NCBI RefSeq assembly: GCF_006363915.1
Contig: NZ_CP040946.1
Source of the DNA: Methylophilus medardensis
GTDB taxonomy: Bacteria > Pseudomonadota > Gammaproteobacteria > Burkholderiales > Methylophilaceae
Direction: 5' to 3' (one strand)
DNA length: 64,000 bases
Shown here: in pieces, positions 55,743 through 62,960 of the stretch
Layout: the number at the start of each line of letters is the position of its first letter
Numbering within the stretch: the stretch's first letter is position 1
The notes under the pieces: model-generated
Told to the model about the DNA's origin: nothing
What the model saw: only the letters and a program-made list of their open reading frames with translations
Database searches by the model: none
Position numbers and translations under genes: made by a program

Positions 55743-56885
55743 TTAAAGTCGGGCGTAAGCGTAATTCTGTGGATAGACGACTTTTTCGCGGGCGTCAGTC
55801 CAAATAATGTCGCAGTTATCGTCGTCCATGTGCATCATGCGACCATTGCGGTCAACACAATATTCACCACAAACGATACGATCCTCAATCGCATAGCCTT
55901 GGGCAATACGCGTGTAATCAAACAAAATCGAGCGAATCACCGTGGTATCTCGCTGCAAATGGCAACCGTTGTTAATCCAGGTAGGGCCGACAATACGGGT
56001 ATTTTTATCAATGTGCGAACCGGAGCCAATATATACCGGCCCCTCAATCTGCGTGTGCTCCCAATCAATATGCACATTGAGCCCCACCCACACCCCCGGC
56101 CTCACCTGCTTGCCCGGAATCGGCATCGACGGAAAAAAGCCCTGCATCATCTGCTGCATCACCAACCAATAATCGCTCACCACACCAATATCGATCCAGT
56201 TAAACGGATGTTGAATCGCGTAAAACGGCAAGCCGCGCTGCACCAGCAAAGGAAACAAATCTGAGCCAATATCAAACTCACTGCCTGATGGAATCAGATC
56301 CAGCACCTCGGGTTCAAAAATATAAATACCCGTACTCGCCCAATTAGAGCGTGCCTCTAGCTGCGTTGGCTTCTCTTGAAACGAAATGATGCGGCCCTCG
56401 CTATTTGTGACCACAATGCCATAGCCCGACACCTTATCCATCGGCACCTGCATCGTCACCAAACTCGCCAGCGCGCCTTTTTCTTTGTGCTCTTTCACCG
56501 CACGAGTAATGTCGAGGTCAATAATCGCATCCCCACACAACACGATAGTCGTCTCATCAAAAAAGCCGCTAAAATCCTGGATTTTGCGCATGCCACCCGC
56601 AGACCCCACCGCATGCGGCACGATGTTGCCATCAACAATATCGCCCTCAAACGAATAGCCAATATTCACCCCAAAGCGATGGCCATCCTCAAAATAATCC
56701 TGAATTTTCTGATGCAGATAACTCACATTGATCATCACATCAGCCACCCCATGCAACGCCAGATGCTCAATCAAATAAGCCATCACCGGCTTCCCCAGCA
56801 CCGGAATCATCGGCTTTGGCAATTCATAAGTCAGCGGCCGCACACGCGTACCCTTACCCGCGGCCAAAATCATGGCTTTCATCAT
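55743..56885 (-). CDS. sugar-phosphate nucleotidyltransferase
   Basis: A 380-residue enzyme of the NDP-sugar pyrophosphorylase family. The N-terminus MILAAGKGTRVRPLTYELPKPM is the nucleotide-binding loop, VLCGDAIIDLDI and GSAGGMRKI are further signatures, and the C-terminal part has left-handed beta-helix hexapeptide character. Mannose-1-phosphate guanylyl- or glucose-1-phosphate uridylyl-transferase is possible. Starts at ATG 56885; the second ATG is residue 2. A weak Pho box upstream. Confidence 0.83.
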   Translation of the reverse strand: MMKAMILAAGKGTRVRPLTYELPKPMIPVLGKPVMAYLIEHLALHGVADVMINVSYLHQKIQDYFEDGHRFGVNIGYSFEGDIVDGNIVPHAVGSAGGMRKIQDFSGFFDETTIVLCGDAIIDLDITRAVKEHKEKGALASLVTMQVPMDKVSGYGIVVTNSEGRIISFQEKPTQLEARSNWASTGIYIFEPEVLDLIPSGSEFDIGSDLFPLLVQRGLPFYAIQHPFNWIDIGVVSDYWLVMQQMMQGFFPSMPIPGKQVRPGVWVGLNVHIDWEHTQIEGPVYIGSGSHIDKNTRIVGPTWINNGCHLQRDTTVIRSILFDYTRIAQGYAIEDRIVCGEYCVDRNGRMMHMDDDNCDIIWTDAREKVVYPQNYAYARL

Positions 56886-56920
56886 GCAATACCCTTAAAC
56901 AGTTATAACGTTTAGCGCCA

Positions 56921-56954
56921 AGCATAGTCACCCACTATGACAACATTATTGCAA
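56921..56954 (-). promoter_or_regulatory. possible Pho box and -10 of nucleotidyltransferase gene
   Basis: On the minus strand TTGCAAT (56948-56954) and TTGTCAT (56937-56943) are 11 bp apart and TATGCT (56921-56926) lies 10 bases on, the same geometry as the neighbour at 55670-55725. The first half-site is weak. Confidence 0.4.
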
Positions 56955-57023
56955 CGGCGCGCTATGCCGCGTAGCCAACGCACAAAATTGCTACCCACCC
57001 TCAAGGCAAAGCGACTTATTTGC

Positions 57024-57029
57024 TATAAT
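57024..57029 (+). promoter_or_regulatory. -10 of tRNA-Arg gene
   Basis: TATAAT preceded by TGC, an extended -10, 9 bases before the tRNA. Confidence 0.55.
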
Positions 57030-57038
57030 GGCAGGATT

Positions 57039-57115
57039 GCGCCCGTAGCTCAGCTGGATAGAGTATTGGTTTCCGAAGCCAAGGGTCGTGAGTTCGAATC
57101 TCGCCGGGCGCACCA
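57039..57115 (+). tRNA. tRNA-Arg(CCG)
   Basis: 77 bases including encoded CCA. The acceptor arm pairs GCGCCCG with CGGGCGC; the anticodon stem TTGGT/GCCAA closes a loop TTCCGAA with anticodon CCG (codon CGG); the T arm has TTCGAAT. No intron. Accessory DNA begins directly beyond its 3' end, a common integration site for genomic islands. Confidence 0.93.
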
Positions 57116-57150
57116 AATATTGAAACGGCTCATTCCATTATGTCACTAGA

Positions 57151-57262
57151 AGCATAACTTGGCCGTTACGGCCACTTTATGCTTCCACTCCCTAAACACC
57201 CTTTAGTCGTTCCGACTCACGGCCAAGTTATGGTTCCGACCCACGGCCACATTTTGGTTCCG
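57151..57262. repeat. transposon-end-like repeats after the tRNA
   Basis: A 16-22-bp motif occurs four times: inverted at 57151-57166, then direct at 57168-57189 (ACGGCCACTTTATGCTTCCA), 57219-57240 (ACGGCCAAGTTATGGTTCCG) and 57243-57262 (ACGGCCACATTTTGGTTCCG). Multiple short repeats near one end are typical of IS21-type transposase sites, so this may be the relic of such an element. No transposase gene is seen nearby. Confidence 0.55.
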
Positions 57263-57326
57263 TGAATTGTTGAGAAAACACTGCTAAACTTTTCTTCCTT
57301 ACTCAATCCAGGAATGGGGTAAGCAA

Positions 57327-57545
57327 GTGAGTCACAATCAAATTCAAGAAACATCGGTGCGACTAGAGGCAGATACTCTAGTATCTGTTAGTCCAGAGAC
57401 AGCATACAAACTCGTAGAGATCATGGAGTCCAATTCACTAGAGGAATTGATTCAGCTATTACTGCGCAATTTGGCGGGTGAGACAGGTGTAATACCCACA
57501 AGCTCATTGATCTTATATCCCTTAAGAGGGAGATATTTGCCCTGA
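57327..57545 (+). CDS. small hypothetical protein, paralogue of the next gene
   Basis: 72 residues, GTG start with GGGGT upstream. A segment of about 35 residues (LEADTLVSVSPETAYKLVEI, then SLEELIQLLL) is shared with the next protein at 57558-57956. No known domain. First of a plus-strand set of small genes beside the tRNA. Confidence 0.6.
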   Translation: MSHNQIQETSVRLEADTLVSVSPETAYKLVEIMESNSLEELIQLLLRNLAGETGVIPTSSLILYPLRGRYLP

Positions 57546-57557
57546 AGGAGTTAGGTA

Positions 57558-57956
57558 ATGGAAGATAGCGAAAACGAACTTACTTTTCAATTCGAAGCAG
57601 ACTCTGAATATTCAGTTAGTTTGGAAACAGCAACTTCGCTAATGACAATCGTCGGCGCACCCTCTTTAGAGGCATTGATTCAACATTCACTTGCACTGTT
57701 AAGGGATCATCTTGAAATTGCGTACCCCAAAGAAGCAGAAGAAATATCTACTTCCGAGCACTGGTGCAATATCGCTCGGCAACTTCCCAACGGTATAAAC
57801 GTGGGAGTGATATCGGGATTCATCAATAGAAATACCCAAAATAATGCACAAGTTAGTAATGAATACTCATTGCAAGAGTTAATGTCTGATGTCACTGATG
57901 AAAATAAGCATGAGCATATAGACTTTGGAAAACCTATCGGGAAAGACATGCCATGA
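57558..57956 (+). CDS. hypothetical protein, paralogue of the preceding gene
   Basis: A 132-residue acidic protein. Its N-terminus (FEADSEYSVSLETATSLMTI, SLEALIQHSLALL) aligns with the preceding gene, indicating tandem duplication; the C-terminal 80 residues are its own. AAGGAG precedes ATG 57558. Spacing of 12 bases suggests one transcript. Confidence 0.62.
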   Translation: MEDSENELTFQFEADSEYSVSLETATSLMTIVGAPSLEALIQHSLALLRDHLEIAYPKEAEEISTSEHWCNIARQLPNGINVGVISGFINRNTQNNAQVSNEYSLQELMSDVTDENKHEHIDFGKPIGKDMP

Positions 57957-57971
57957 AGAAATGAGGTGTAA

Positions 57972-58178
57972 ATGGAATTCGAAATTTTAATCAGTGTGGG
58001 CTTAACACCTGAAGAGGCTAAAGAGAGCGTTTTAGAAGCATGCCGTAAATACGAGCAAGGTGAAAAATACGTTGTTAAACAATTAGCAGTTAATACGTGG
58101 GACCAGTTTTACGCGCTGTTTTCACCGATAGGCCTGTTGCAAATGGAATCGTTTATTAAGGATAACGACATTAGCTGA
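57972..58178 (+). CDS. small hypothetical protein
   Basis: 68 residues, MEFEILISVGLTPEEAKESVLEACRKYEQGEK, with GAGGTG before ATG 57972. No family recognised. It is part of the same plus-strand cluster, 15 bases downstream of the previous gene. Confidence 0.55.
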   Translation: MEFEILISVGLTPEEAKESVLEACRKYEQGEKYVVKQLAVNTWDQFYALFSPIGLLQMESFIKDNDIS

Positions 58179-58236
58179 TGAAAGCCTGTGCGATTACAAA
58201 CCATTAGACCCTACCAGCCAAGACAAGACTTTAAAT

Positions 58237-58413
58237 GTGTCAGCTTTGAAGTTATTTGACCCGGCGGAATATATCAATAGTGCTGAGGATGTGGTGCATT
58301 TTTTAAAAGAAACTCTTCAAGAAAATGATCCAGTTGCATTAGCGGAAGGTTTAGATATTATCTTTAGATCAGAAGGGTTCTCCAAACTATCTGAAGACAA
58401 AGCGCCACTTTAA
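58237..58413 (+). CDS. truncated addiction-module antidote-like protein
   Basis: A 58-residue frame from GTG 58237. LKLFDPAEYINSAEDVVHFLKETLQENDPVALAEGLDII is like the N-terminus of the HigA-type probable addiction-module antidote family (FDPAEY is the usual start). The helix-turn-helix normally following is not complete, so this may be a fragment or a divergent antitoxin. No toxin gene is seen next to it. Its stop overlaps the convergent abiV gene by a few bases. Confidence 0.5.
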   Translation: MSALKLFDPAEYINSAEDVVHFLKETLQENDPVALAEGLDIIFRSEGFSKLSEDKAPL

Positions 58414-58997
58414 AGTCTAAAAAATCGCTCTAGTGCATCCTTGTCACCAAGCAATAGGGCCACATTGTCCTGAAATTTCTCAGTATCTAACAGGCTCTTT
58501 TCAGCATCCTCCCTTGTAAACTTTTTAGGAAGACTTTGGATTTTTCCATCTTTCGTAATGGAAACGTACAAGGCATCTTGTTTACAACGATCTTTCACCT
58601 TCTGTCTCAGCTGCGCCTTTTCCGCAGCTACTATATCTCTCACTTTATTTGCATCGGGATATGCTGACTTAAAGCCTCCCAACGCCCGTGCTCTGGCTTT
58701 CTCCCATTCAATATAGTTAACTACAGCTTGTGCAAGACCTTGTTTGGAAGCGTGATCACGTAGCGAGTTGTAAACGGTTGAGTCCCATCGCAGATTCTCT
58801 GCGCTCTGTTTTAATACAAAAGCTTTAGACAATTCTTCTTCAGCGAGTATGGCTAGTGCCAATGCACTTGAGTAACGGTGAGATTCAAAAAACAGGCGGG
58901 CATCTTTAATCAGCTCGCAGCCATGGTCATAGACCGCTTGAGCAGAAATTTCGAGATCGTTTTTTAATTTCTCATCGACTGATCTTGTCCAACTCAT
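58410..58997 (-). CDS. AbiV-family abortive-infection protein
   Basis: A 195-residue helical protein of the AbiV family (HEPN-like fold), known for abortive phage infection in lactococci. ARLFFESHRYSSALALAILAEEELSKAFVL (33-62) is the core motif. AbiV acts by stopping phage translation and may be an RNase-like effector by fold, but the HEPN R-X4-H motif is not obvious. AGGT precedes the start. Last gene of the five-gene defence-like operon; 21 bases after the membrane protein. Confidence 0.82.
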   Translation of the reverse strand: MSWTRSVDEKLKNDLEISAQAVYDHGCELIKDARLFFESHRYSSALALAILAEEELSKAFVLKQSAENLRWDSTVYNSLRDHASKQGLAQAVVNYIEWEKARARALGGFKSAYPDANKVRDIVAAEKAQLRQKVKDRCKQDALYVSITKDGKIQSLPKKFTREDAEKSLLDTEKFQDNVALLLGDKDALERFFRL

Positions 58998-59018
58998 CTT
59001 ATAACCTGCATTAGATAA

Positions 59019-59645
59019 TCACGATTTGGATTGAGTTTCTAACGGCACTGGTGCTGAAGGAGTAGGTATCACGCGCACGCGCTGTGCAGCTTCAAAGCGA
59101 GCTTTTTCAATTGCTGATAATTGTTCAACCAAGTATTGCATTGGAGTCCATCTGACATCTGCTCTCTTCGGAAAGCCAGCATGAGTTTTCAGCTTATCAG
59201 CTAACATCAATGCGTTGATTCCCAAGTTGGCATATTGAAATTGCCGCTCTTCAAAGCAGTCGCTAAAGTCTGGTGGAACATCAAATTCACAGACGCTGCG
59301 TATCTTGTCATTGGCCGCTTCAGCTTTATGAGGCAAGTCCAATACTTCATACATAATGTCTTGAGGCAATGCTGTCCACTCACCTTTGATTAATAACGGC
59401 TCGAATTTCGGGACGGGCACTTGAACACTGTTAAATCCATTTGCATCAGGCTGCCCCTCACATAGTCCATCATCACCGACTACATCTGCACACGCAGAAG
59501 CATATCGCTCAAGTTCAAACGAAACCAATGTAGCTAAATACTTAGCATCTTTTTCGTCTTTCTTTTTTTGGAAATAATAGTCTTTGAATACAGTTATCAA
59601 TGCCCCGATGATGACACCTAGTAAGCCAATAATTGCAGATTCCAT
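59019..59645 (-). CDS. hypothetical membrane-anchored protein of the defence cluster
   Basis: A 208-residue protein with one N-terminal membrane segment (about 3-22, AIIGLLGVIIGALITVFKDYYF) and a soluble, helical body. AAGGGAA precedes ATG 59645. It shows no enzymatic motif. Located 27 bases after the YozE-like gene. A membrane-anchored partner is common in abortive systems, but this is inference. Confidence 0.7.
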   Translation of the reverse strand: MESAIIGLLGVIIGALITVFKDYYFQKKKDEKDAKYLATLVSFELERYASACADVVGDDGLCEGQPDANGFNSVQVPVPKFEPLLIKGEWTALPQDIMYEVLDLPHKAEAANDKIRSVCEFDVPPDFSDCFEERQFQYANLGINALMLADKLKTHAGFPKRADVRWTPMQYLVEQLSAIEKARFEAAQRVRVIPTPSAPVPLETQSKS

Positions 59646-59672
59646 GATTCAATTCCCTTGCAGTAATTGGGC

Positions 59673-59903
59673 CTAGAACGTAGAAAACTCCGACCAAGCC
59701 TGATCAAAACTCAGAATGGCTTCTCTACTCGCATGCATACGAATCAGGTAAGCCATCCACTCATCATGACTTGCTTCACCTTTGGGAGCGCGATCATCTC
59801 GCTTTACGTCTAATGCCAAGTCACCAACAGGATCATTTCTATCAGATAGCGATATAAGCCAGTTATAAAAGTTATTGCTGTTAGTCACATAGATCCAATT
59901 CAA
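59673..59903 (-). CDS. YozE SAM-like domain protein
   Basis: 76 residues with the YozE/SAM-like pattern NFYNWLISLSDRNDPVGDLALDVKRD, HDEWMAYLIRMHASREAILSFDQAWSEF. These small helical proteins mediate protein contacts. Start is TTG 59903; GTG at 59888 is an alternative. 27 bases before the next gene in the operon. Confidence 0.75.
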   Translation of the reverse strand: MNWIYVTNSNNFYNWLISLSDRNDPVGDLALDVKRDDRAPKGEASHDEWMAYLIRMHASREAILSFDQAWSEFSTF

Positions 59904-59930
59904 TGTTTTATGAATATTGAAAAATTGATA

Positions 59931-60647
59931 CTACATCTCAACTAGCTTCTTCACCAAGTCTTGGTTTCCGGTGACGACAATAATTTCAGAGGAGCTGGCT
60001 GAGTCCTTATCAGTGCTATCTGCGAGCATCAACCCGCCATAAAAACGAAGTCGCCATACAGTTTCTAATCTTGGGCGCATCCTGATCAAGCCAGTATAAG
60101 TCACTGTGTCGTTTCCCAGGGCATGGTGGATAGGGTTGCTTTCAGGATGCTGGAAAAGATGGTCGTACATTGCTGATAGCTTAGCTGATGGAAAAATACT
60201 CCCACTAGCCTGGCCCTCATTTAGATAGAGGTCAAAATGATGTAATGCGAGACCACGACCGACCAAGGCGAAGAATTGTGCTGCACGTTTAGCATCGAAG
60301 GGTAAAGACATGGTTTGCTGCCAGGTATCATTCTCAAATGCCCATGCATTCCCTCTGCCTGCATCCAGCTCTTTATATAACTTCTGATTCCGCTGAAGCC
60401 TGGGTGGTACGTGATCGTTCAGATTTACGCTGGCATCTGCATGCCTGCCGCCGAAAGGCAGCAAGGCAGTCAAATAATGCTCAAGCTGACTTTTCAGGTT
60501 GTTACAGGCCTCGCAAGCGGGAACCTGCGGTAGATTGGCGCGAGCATCAGGCAAAAAGAATTCACGCGCAAAGATATGATCCCCTGTTGTAGCAGGATTT
60601 GCTGTGCAATATGCACATGGTTTACCACGAAACCGTTTTGTACCCAT
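59931..60647 (-). CDS. HNH-type putative nuclease
   Basis: From ATG 60647 the product is 238 residues. It opens GTKRFRGKPCAYC, then TTGDHIFAREFF and CEACNN: paired cysteines with DH and CNN form an HNH zinc-finger-like nuclease core (11-50). A TTG start 45 bases earlier is possible. The remainder carries no motif I recognise. Location in the operon with AbiGi- and AbiV-like genes suggests a defence effector or a repair role. Confidence 0.75.
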   Translation of the reverse strand: MGTKRFRGKPCAYCTANPATTGDHIFAREFFLPDARANLPQVPACEACNNLKSQLEHYLTALLPFGGRHADASVNLNDHVPPRLQRNQKLYKELDAGRGNAWAFENDTWQQTMSLPFDAKRAAQFFALVGRGLALHHFDLYLNEGQASGSIFPSAKLSAMYDHLFQHPESNPIHHALGNDTVTYTGLIRMRPRLETVWRLRFYGGLMLADSTDKDSASSSEIIVVTGNQDLVKKLVEM

Positions 60648-60718
60648 CTGAATTTGGGAAGCTTTTCCGCTAATCGCTATTCTTAAAAACAAAGACCATT
60701 TTGATTCATTTGATGCTT

Positions 60719-61699
60719 TTAAGCAGGGGTATGGATTGGGATTGCACCGCCAACAATCGCCCTAATTTGGTCATGGATGGTACTAGGGGCATAAATTGCC
60801 TCAATGTGATCTAATGGATTCCAATTCTCAGTAGTTGGTTGATATATTAATGCTAGCTCTTTACGTTGCTGTGTTTTTCCATCGACCTTAACAGATTTAT
60901 TCCAGAAAGTTGGGTCAACAGCAATTACTTTTTTAATTTCTTCAGGCGTAAGGGTGCGACCAAGAGGTTTCCCATTAATATTTAAGTCTCCAGCGATGAT
61001 GCGCCACTCTCGCAAGCGATAATATCCCAGGCTCTCATTGTTATGAAGATTATCTGTTGGATAAAACATGTTCAAAAAAATATTAAACATGCCAATACTG
61101 TGATCAAACGGGATATTGTTATAGCCCACATACTGTAGAAGTCCTTTAGCATCTGCGGCTTTTATCTTGAAAATCGCATCAACTTTACCCTGTGAGTTGG
61201 TATTTGTTAGTTCTAATAAGTAATCTGGATCAATTGGGGTTCCCTGAAGCTTGCTCTGAACAGTTGTTGCGTCACTTGAAACTTTCAGTTCTTGAAATTG
61301 CGACATCACATGTTTGGTGGCAGAAGCTGCTTTAACAGCAAAGGTAGCTAACTCACTGAGCGGACCACCAGTGCCTTGCGGCGAGTATATAACTGGCATA
61401 GCACCCACATCGCGAAGTACAGTTTTATCAAATGAGAGAGCAATTGGTCCAAATTGCTTAGAGTGTTCTTTCAATTCTGAAGCATTGATTTCAGTGAAAC
61501 ACACTCTTCTTTGCAGAATTTGAAGCGGTTTTTTGTTAAGTCCCATCATTTCGGAATTCCATTCAACCACCTCTGGTGCCATCACGAATCCTAACTCTTT
61601 AATAAGCGTCAAAATTTTTAGTGCTCTTTGTTGAACTTGAACTTCGGATTCGTCTTTTTGAGGTCTAGGGAAGCTATGAATAAAGCTGGTTGGCTGCAT
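60719..61699 (-). CDS. AbiGi-like abortive-infection family protein
   Basis: A 326-residue protein. CFTEINASELKEHSKQFGPIALSFDKTV (67-94) and GAMPVIYS (99-106) match the pattern of the AbiGi-type antitoxin family (CFTDI, HS-FG-IGF and GANPVFY in known members). The C-terminal 200 residues are unlike those I know. AGGT stands before ATG 61699. It is the first gene of the operon that ends in abiV. Function inferred from family likeness only. Confidence 0.65.
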   Translation of the reverse strand: MQPTSFIHSFPRPQKDESEVQVQQRALKILTLIKELGFVMAPEVVEWNSEMMGLNKKPLQILQRRVCFTEINASELKEHSKQFGPIALSFDKTVLRDVGAMPVIYSPQGTGGPLSELATFAVKAASATKHVMSQFQELKVSSDATTVQSKLQGTPIDPDYLLELTNTNSQGKVDAIFKIKAADAKGLLQYVGYNNIPFDHSIGMFNIFLNMFYPTDNLHNNESLGYYRLREWRIIAGDLNINGKPLGRTLTPEEIKKVIAVDPTFWNKSVKVDGKTQQRKELALIYQPTTENWNPLDHIEAIYAPSTIHDQIRAIVGGAIPIHTPA

Positions 61700-61742
61700 G
61701 TTAGTTACCTAAATGATTATTTTTGATGGGTGACACATTTTA

Positions 61743-61775
61743 CTTATACTCCGCATGAGGTTGAAGCTTCAACCT
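61743..61775 (-). promoter_or_regulatory. palindromic operator and promoter of the Abi-like operon
   Basis: A perfect 18-bp palindrome AGGTTGAAGCTTCAACCT (61758-61775) covers the -35 TTGAAG (61767-61772). The -10 TATAAG lies at 61743-61748 after 18 bases. The AbiGi-like gene starts at 61699, so this is likely its promoter under a dimeric repressor. Confidence 0.65.
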
Positions 61776-62057
61776 GAAATCAGAGTAAAATCATAGGCAC
61801 GATTCACAATCAGTCTGCATTCTGGATGGATACCAGCATCAACCATGGAGTCGGCATCCCTTGCAACGTGAACGATGAAGGTAGCTGGCGGATCTTTAAT
61901 AAGAAACTCCTGGAGATCAAGATCCTTCATTTTCATAATCTTGAGCCGCCGATACAAACCTTGATTGACCTGCATTAACCTTACCATCGTAGAAAGGGAT
62001 GATAATCGGTGAAGGGCTAAGCTCAAGTTGAGTAATTAGAGATATCTCATGGCTCAT
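61769..62057 (-). pseudogene. frameshifted and truncated umuD remnant
   Basis: Two overlapping frames together resemble UmuD. From ATG 62057 frame one reads MSHEISLITQLEL, then SPSPIIIPFYDGKVNAG (cleavage-like Ala-Gly) and stops at 61917. A second frame continues with DLDLQEFLIKDPPATFIVHV, then ADSMVDAGIHPECRLIVNRA, matching UmuD with its catalytic Ser, and stops at 61769 before the catalytic Lys region. So a frameshift and a C-terminal loss have disabled it. No umuC follows. The ATG overlaps the preceding repressor stop by 4 bases. Confidence 0.82.
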
Positions 62058-62677
62058 TTGAATCTCCTGAATGAACCCGTGACAACACCCGTGATTTCAA
62101 ACTCCATCTGCTTTGTGATTAAGATAGGTGCATATTTGCCTGAAGAGTTTTCCGGCAACAGTTTGGGTAAGCCATTGGGTTGTTTAGATAGAGTTTTGAC
62201 GGTGAACTCACCATCAATCATTGCAAGTACGATATCTCCCAGTGAGGCTTGCTTCCCTTTCACGACGATAGCTTTATCACCGGGCATCAGACCAGCCTCA
62301 ATCATGGACTCCCCCTGAATGGTGATAAAGAAAGTGTCATTGCCATCCCTAATCAGGTACTCATACATGTCGATTTGCTCTTCGACATCGTTATCAGCAG
62401 GCGCTGGCAAGCCTGCAGGCACCTTGGATTGATACAACGGCAAACTCAGGCTTGGCAAACCTAATACTGGTTCGGAAAATTCATCTACCGCATCCAGATT
62501 GTCCTTTTGCTCAGCCTGTCTTTGCTTCTTTGCATAAGACTCAAGAAAATCAATAATCACTGGTTTCTGGCTATTAGGCACACGAATAACGGACGTTTCC
62601 TCACGGAACGTGCCTGACCCTACTTTTCTGCCGGAGCCGGGTTTCCTGGTAGTGATTTTTCTGTTGTCATTTTTCAT
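62054..62677 (-). CDS. LexA/UmuD-type self-cleaving (S24) protein
   Basis: A 207-residue S24 peptidase-type protein. The N-terminal 70 residues (SGRKVGSGTFREETSVIRVP) differ from LexA's winged helix; the C-terminal domain has cleavage site PAG (Ala88-Gly89), Ser124 in QGESMIEAG and Lys161 in GEFTVKTL. It is either a UmuD-like polymerase subunit with an unusual N-terminus or a repressor cleaved on DNA damage. Inverted repeats at its start suggest autoregulation. No ribosome site precedes ATG 62677. Confidence 0.83.
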   Translation of the reverse strand: MKNDNRKITTRKPGSGRKVGSGTFREETSVIRVPNSQKPVIIDFLESYAKKQRQAEQKDNLDAVDEFSEPVLGLPSLSLPLYQSKVPAGLPAPADNDVEEQIDMYEYLIRDGNDTFFITIQGESMIEAGLMPGDKAIVVKGKQASLGDIVLAMIDGEFTVKTLSKQPNGLPKLLPENSSGKYAPILITKQMEFEITGVVTGSFRRFK

Positions 62678-62680
62678 GTT

Positions 62681-62722
62681 TTTTATTGTAACAAAAATAA
62701 ATATTTTATTGTAACAATAAAA
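62681..62722 (-). promoter_or_regulatory. twin operator and -10 before the S24 gene
   Basis: TTTTATTG-TAA-CAATAAAA is a perfect inverted repeat at 62704-62722 and a near copy begins at 62681. On the minus strand TACAAT (62685-62690) lies 7 bases before the ATG, so the transcript would start at or next to the initiation codon, as in leaderless phage repressor mRNAs. Confidence 0.6.
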
Positions 62723-62960
62723 TTTAATGTTTATACTGACCTCATTGTATTGGTGACAAGTGCAAAGTATTTAAAATACGTAAACCGTTATTTTTTAGAC
62801 ATGCAACAATATCTAACCAAAAGAAATGTTCTAAATTAAAGTGCACATAAAGTGCTACATAAACGCCACATAACTGTATCGCTTTAATAATATATGTAGC
62901 ACTTTGTTGCGTTTTAATGTGAAAGTGATACAATACCTCTTGGTAAACAAGGGTTGGTAA
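62723..62960. other. intergenic control region of the accessory regulator
   Basis: About 240 bases with no gene I trust. It contains GCACATAAAGTGCT at 62843-62856 and 13-bp inverted repeats AAAGTGCTACATA (62849-62861) and TATGTAGCACTTT (62893-62905). A promoter TTGCGT-16-TACAAT is at 62907-62934. Confidence 0.7.
62843..62905. promoter_or_regulatory. operator repeats upstream of the small regulator
   Basis: GCACATAAAGTGCT (itself a GCAC/GTGC dyad) overlaps the left 13-bp arm AAAGTGCTACATA; the inverted arm TATGTAGCACTTT follows 31 bases on, just before the -35. The same 14-mer recurs before the AAA ATPase gene. Confidence 0.6.

Noticed and set aside
55719..56264. Plus-strand open frame of 181 codons
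   Set aside because: It lies opposite the sugar nucleotidyltransferase and starts in the Pho-box region; composition is that of an antisense shadow.
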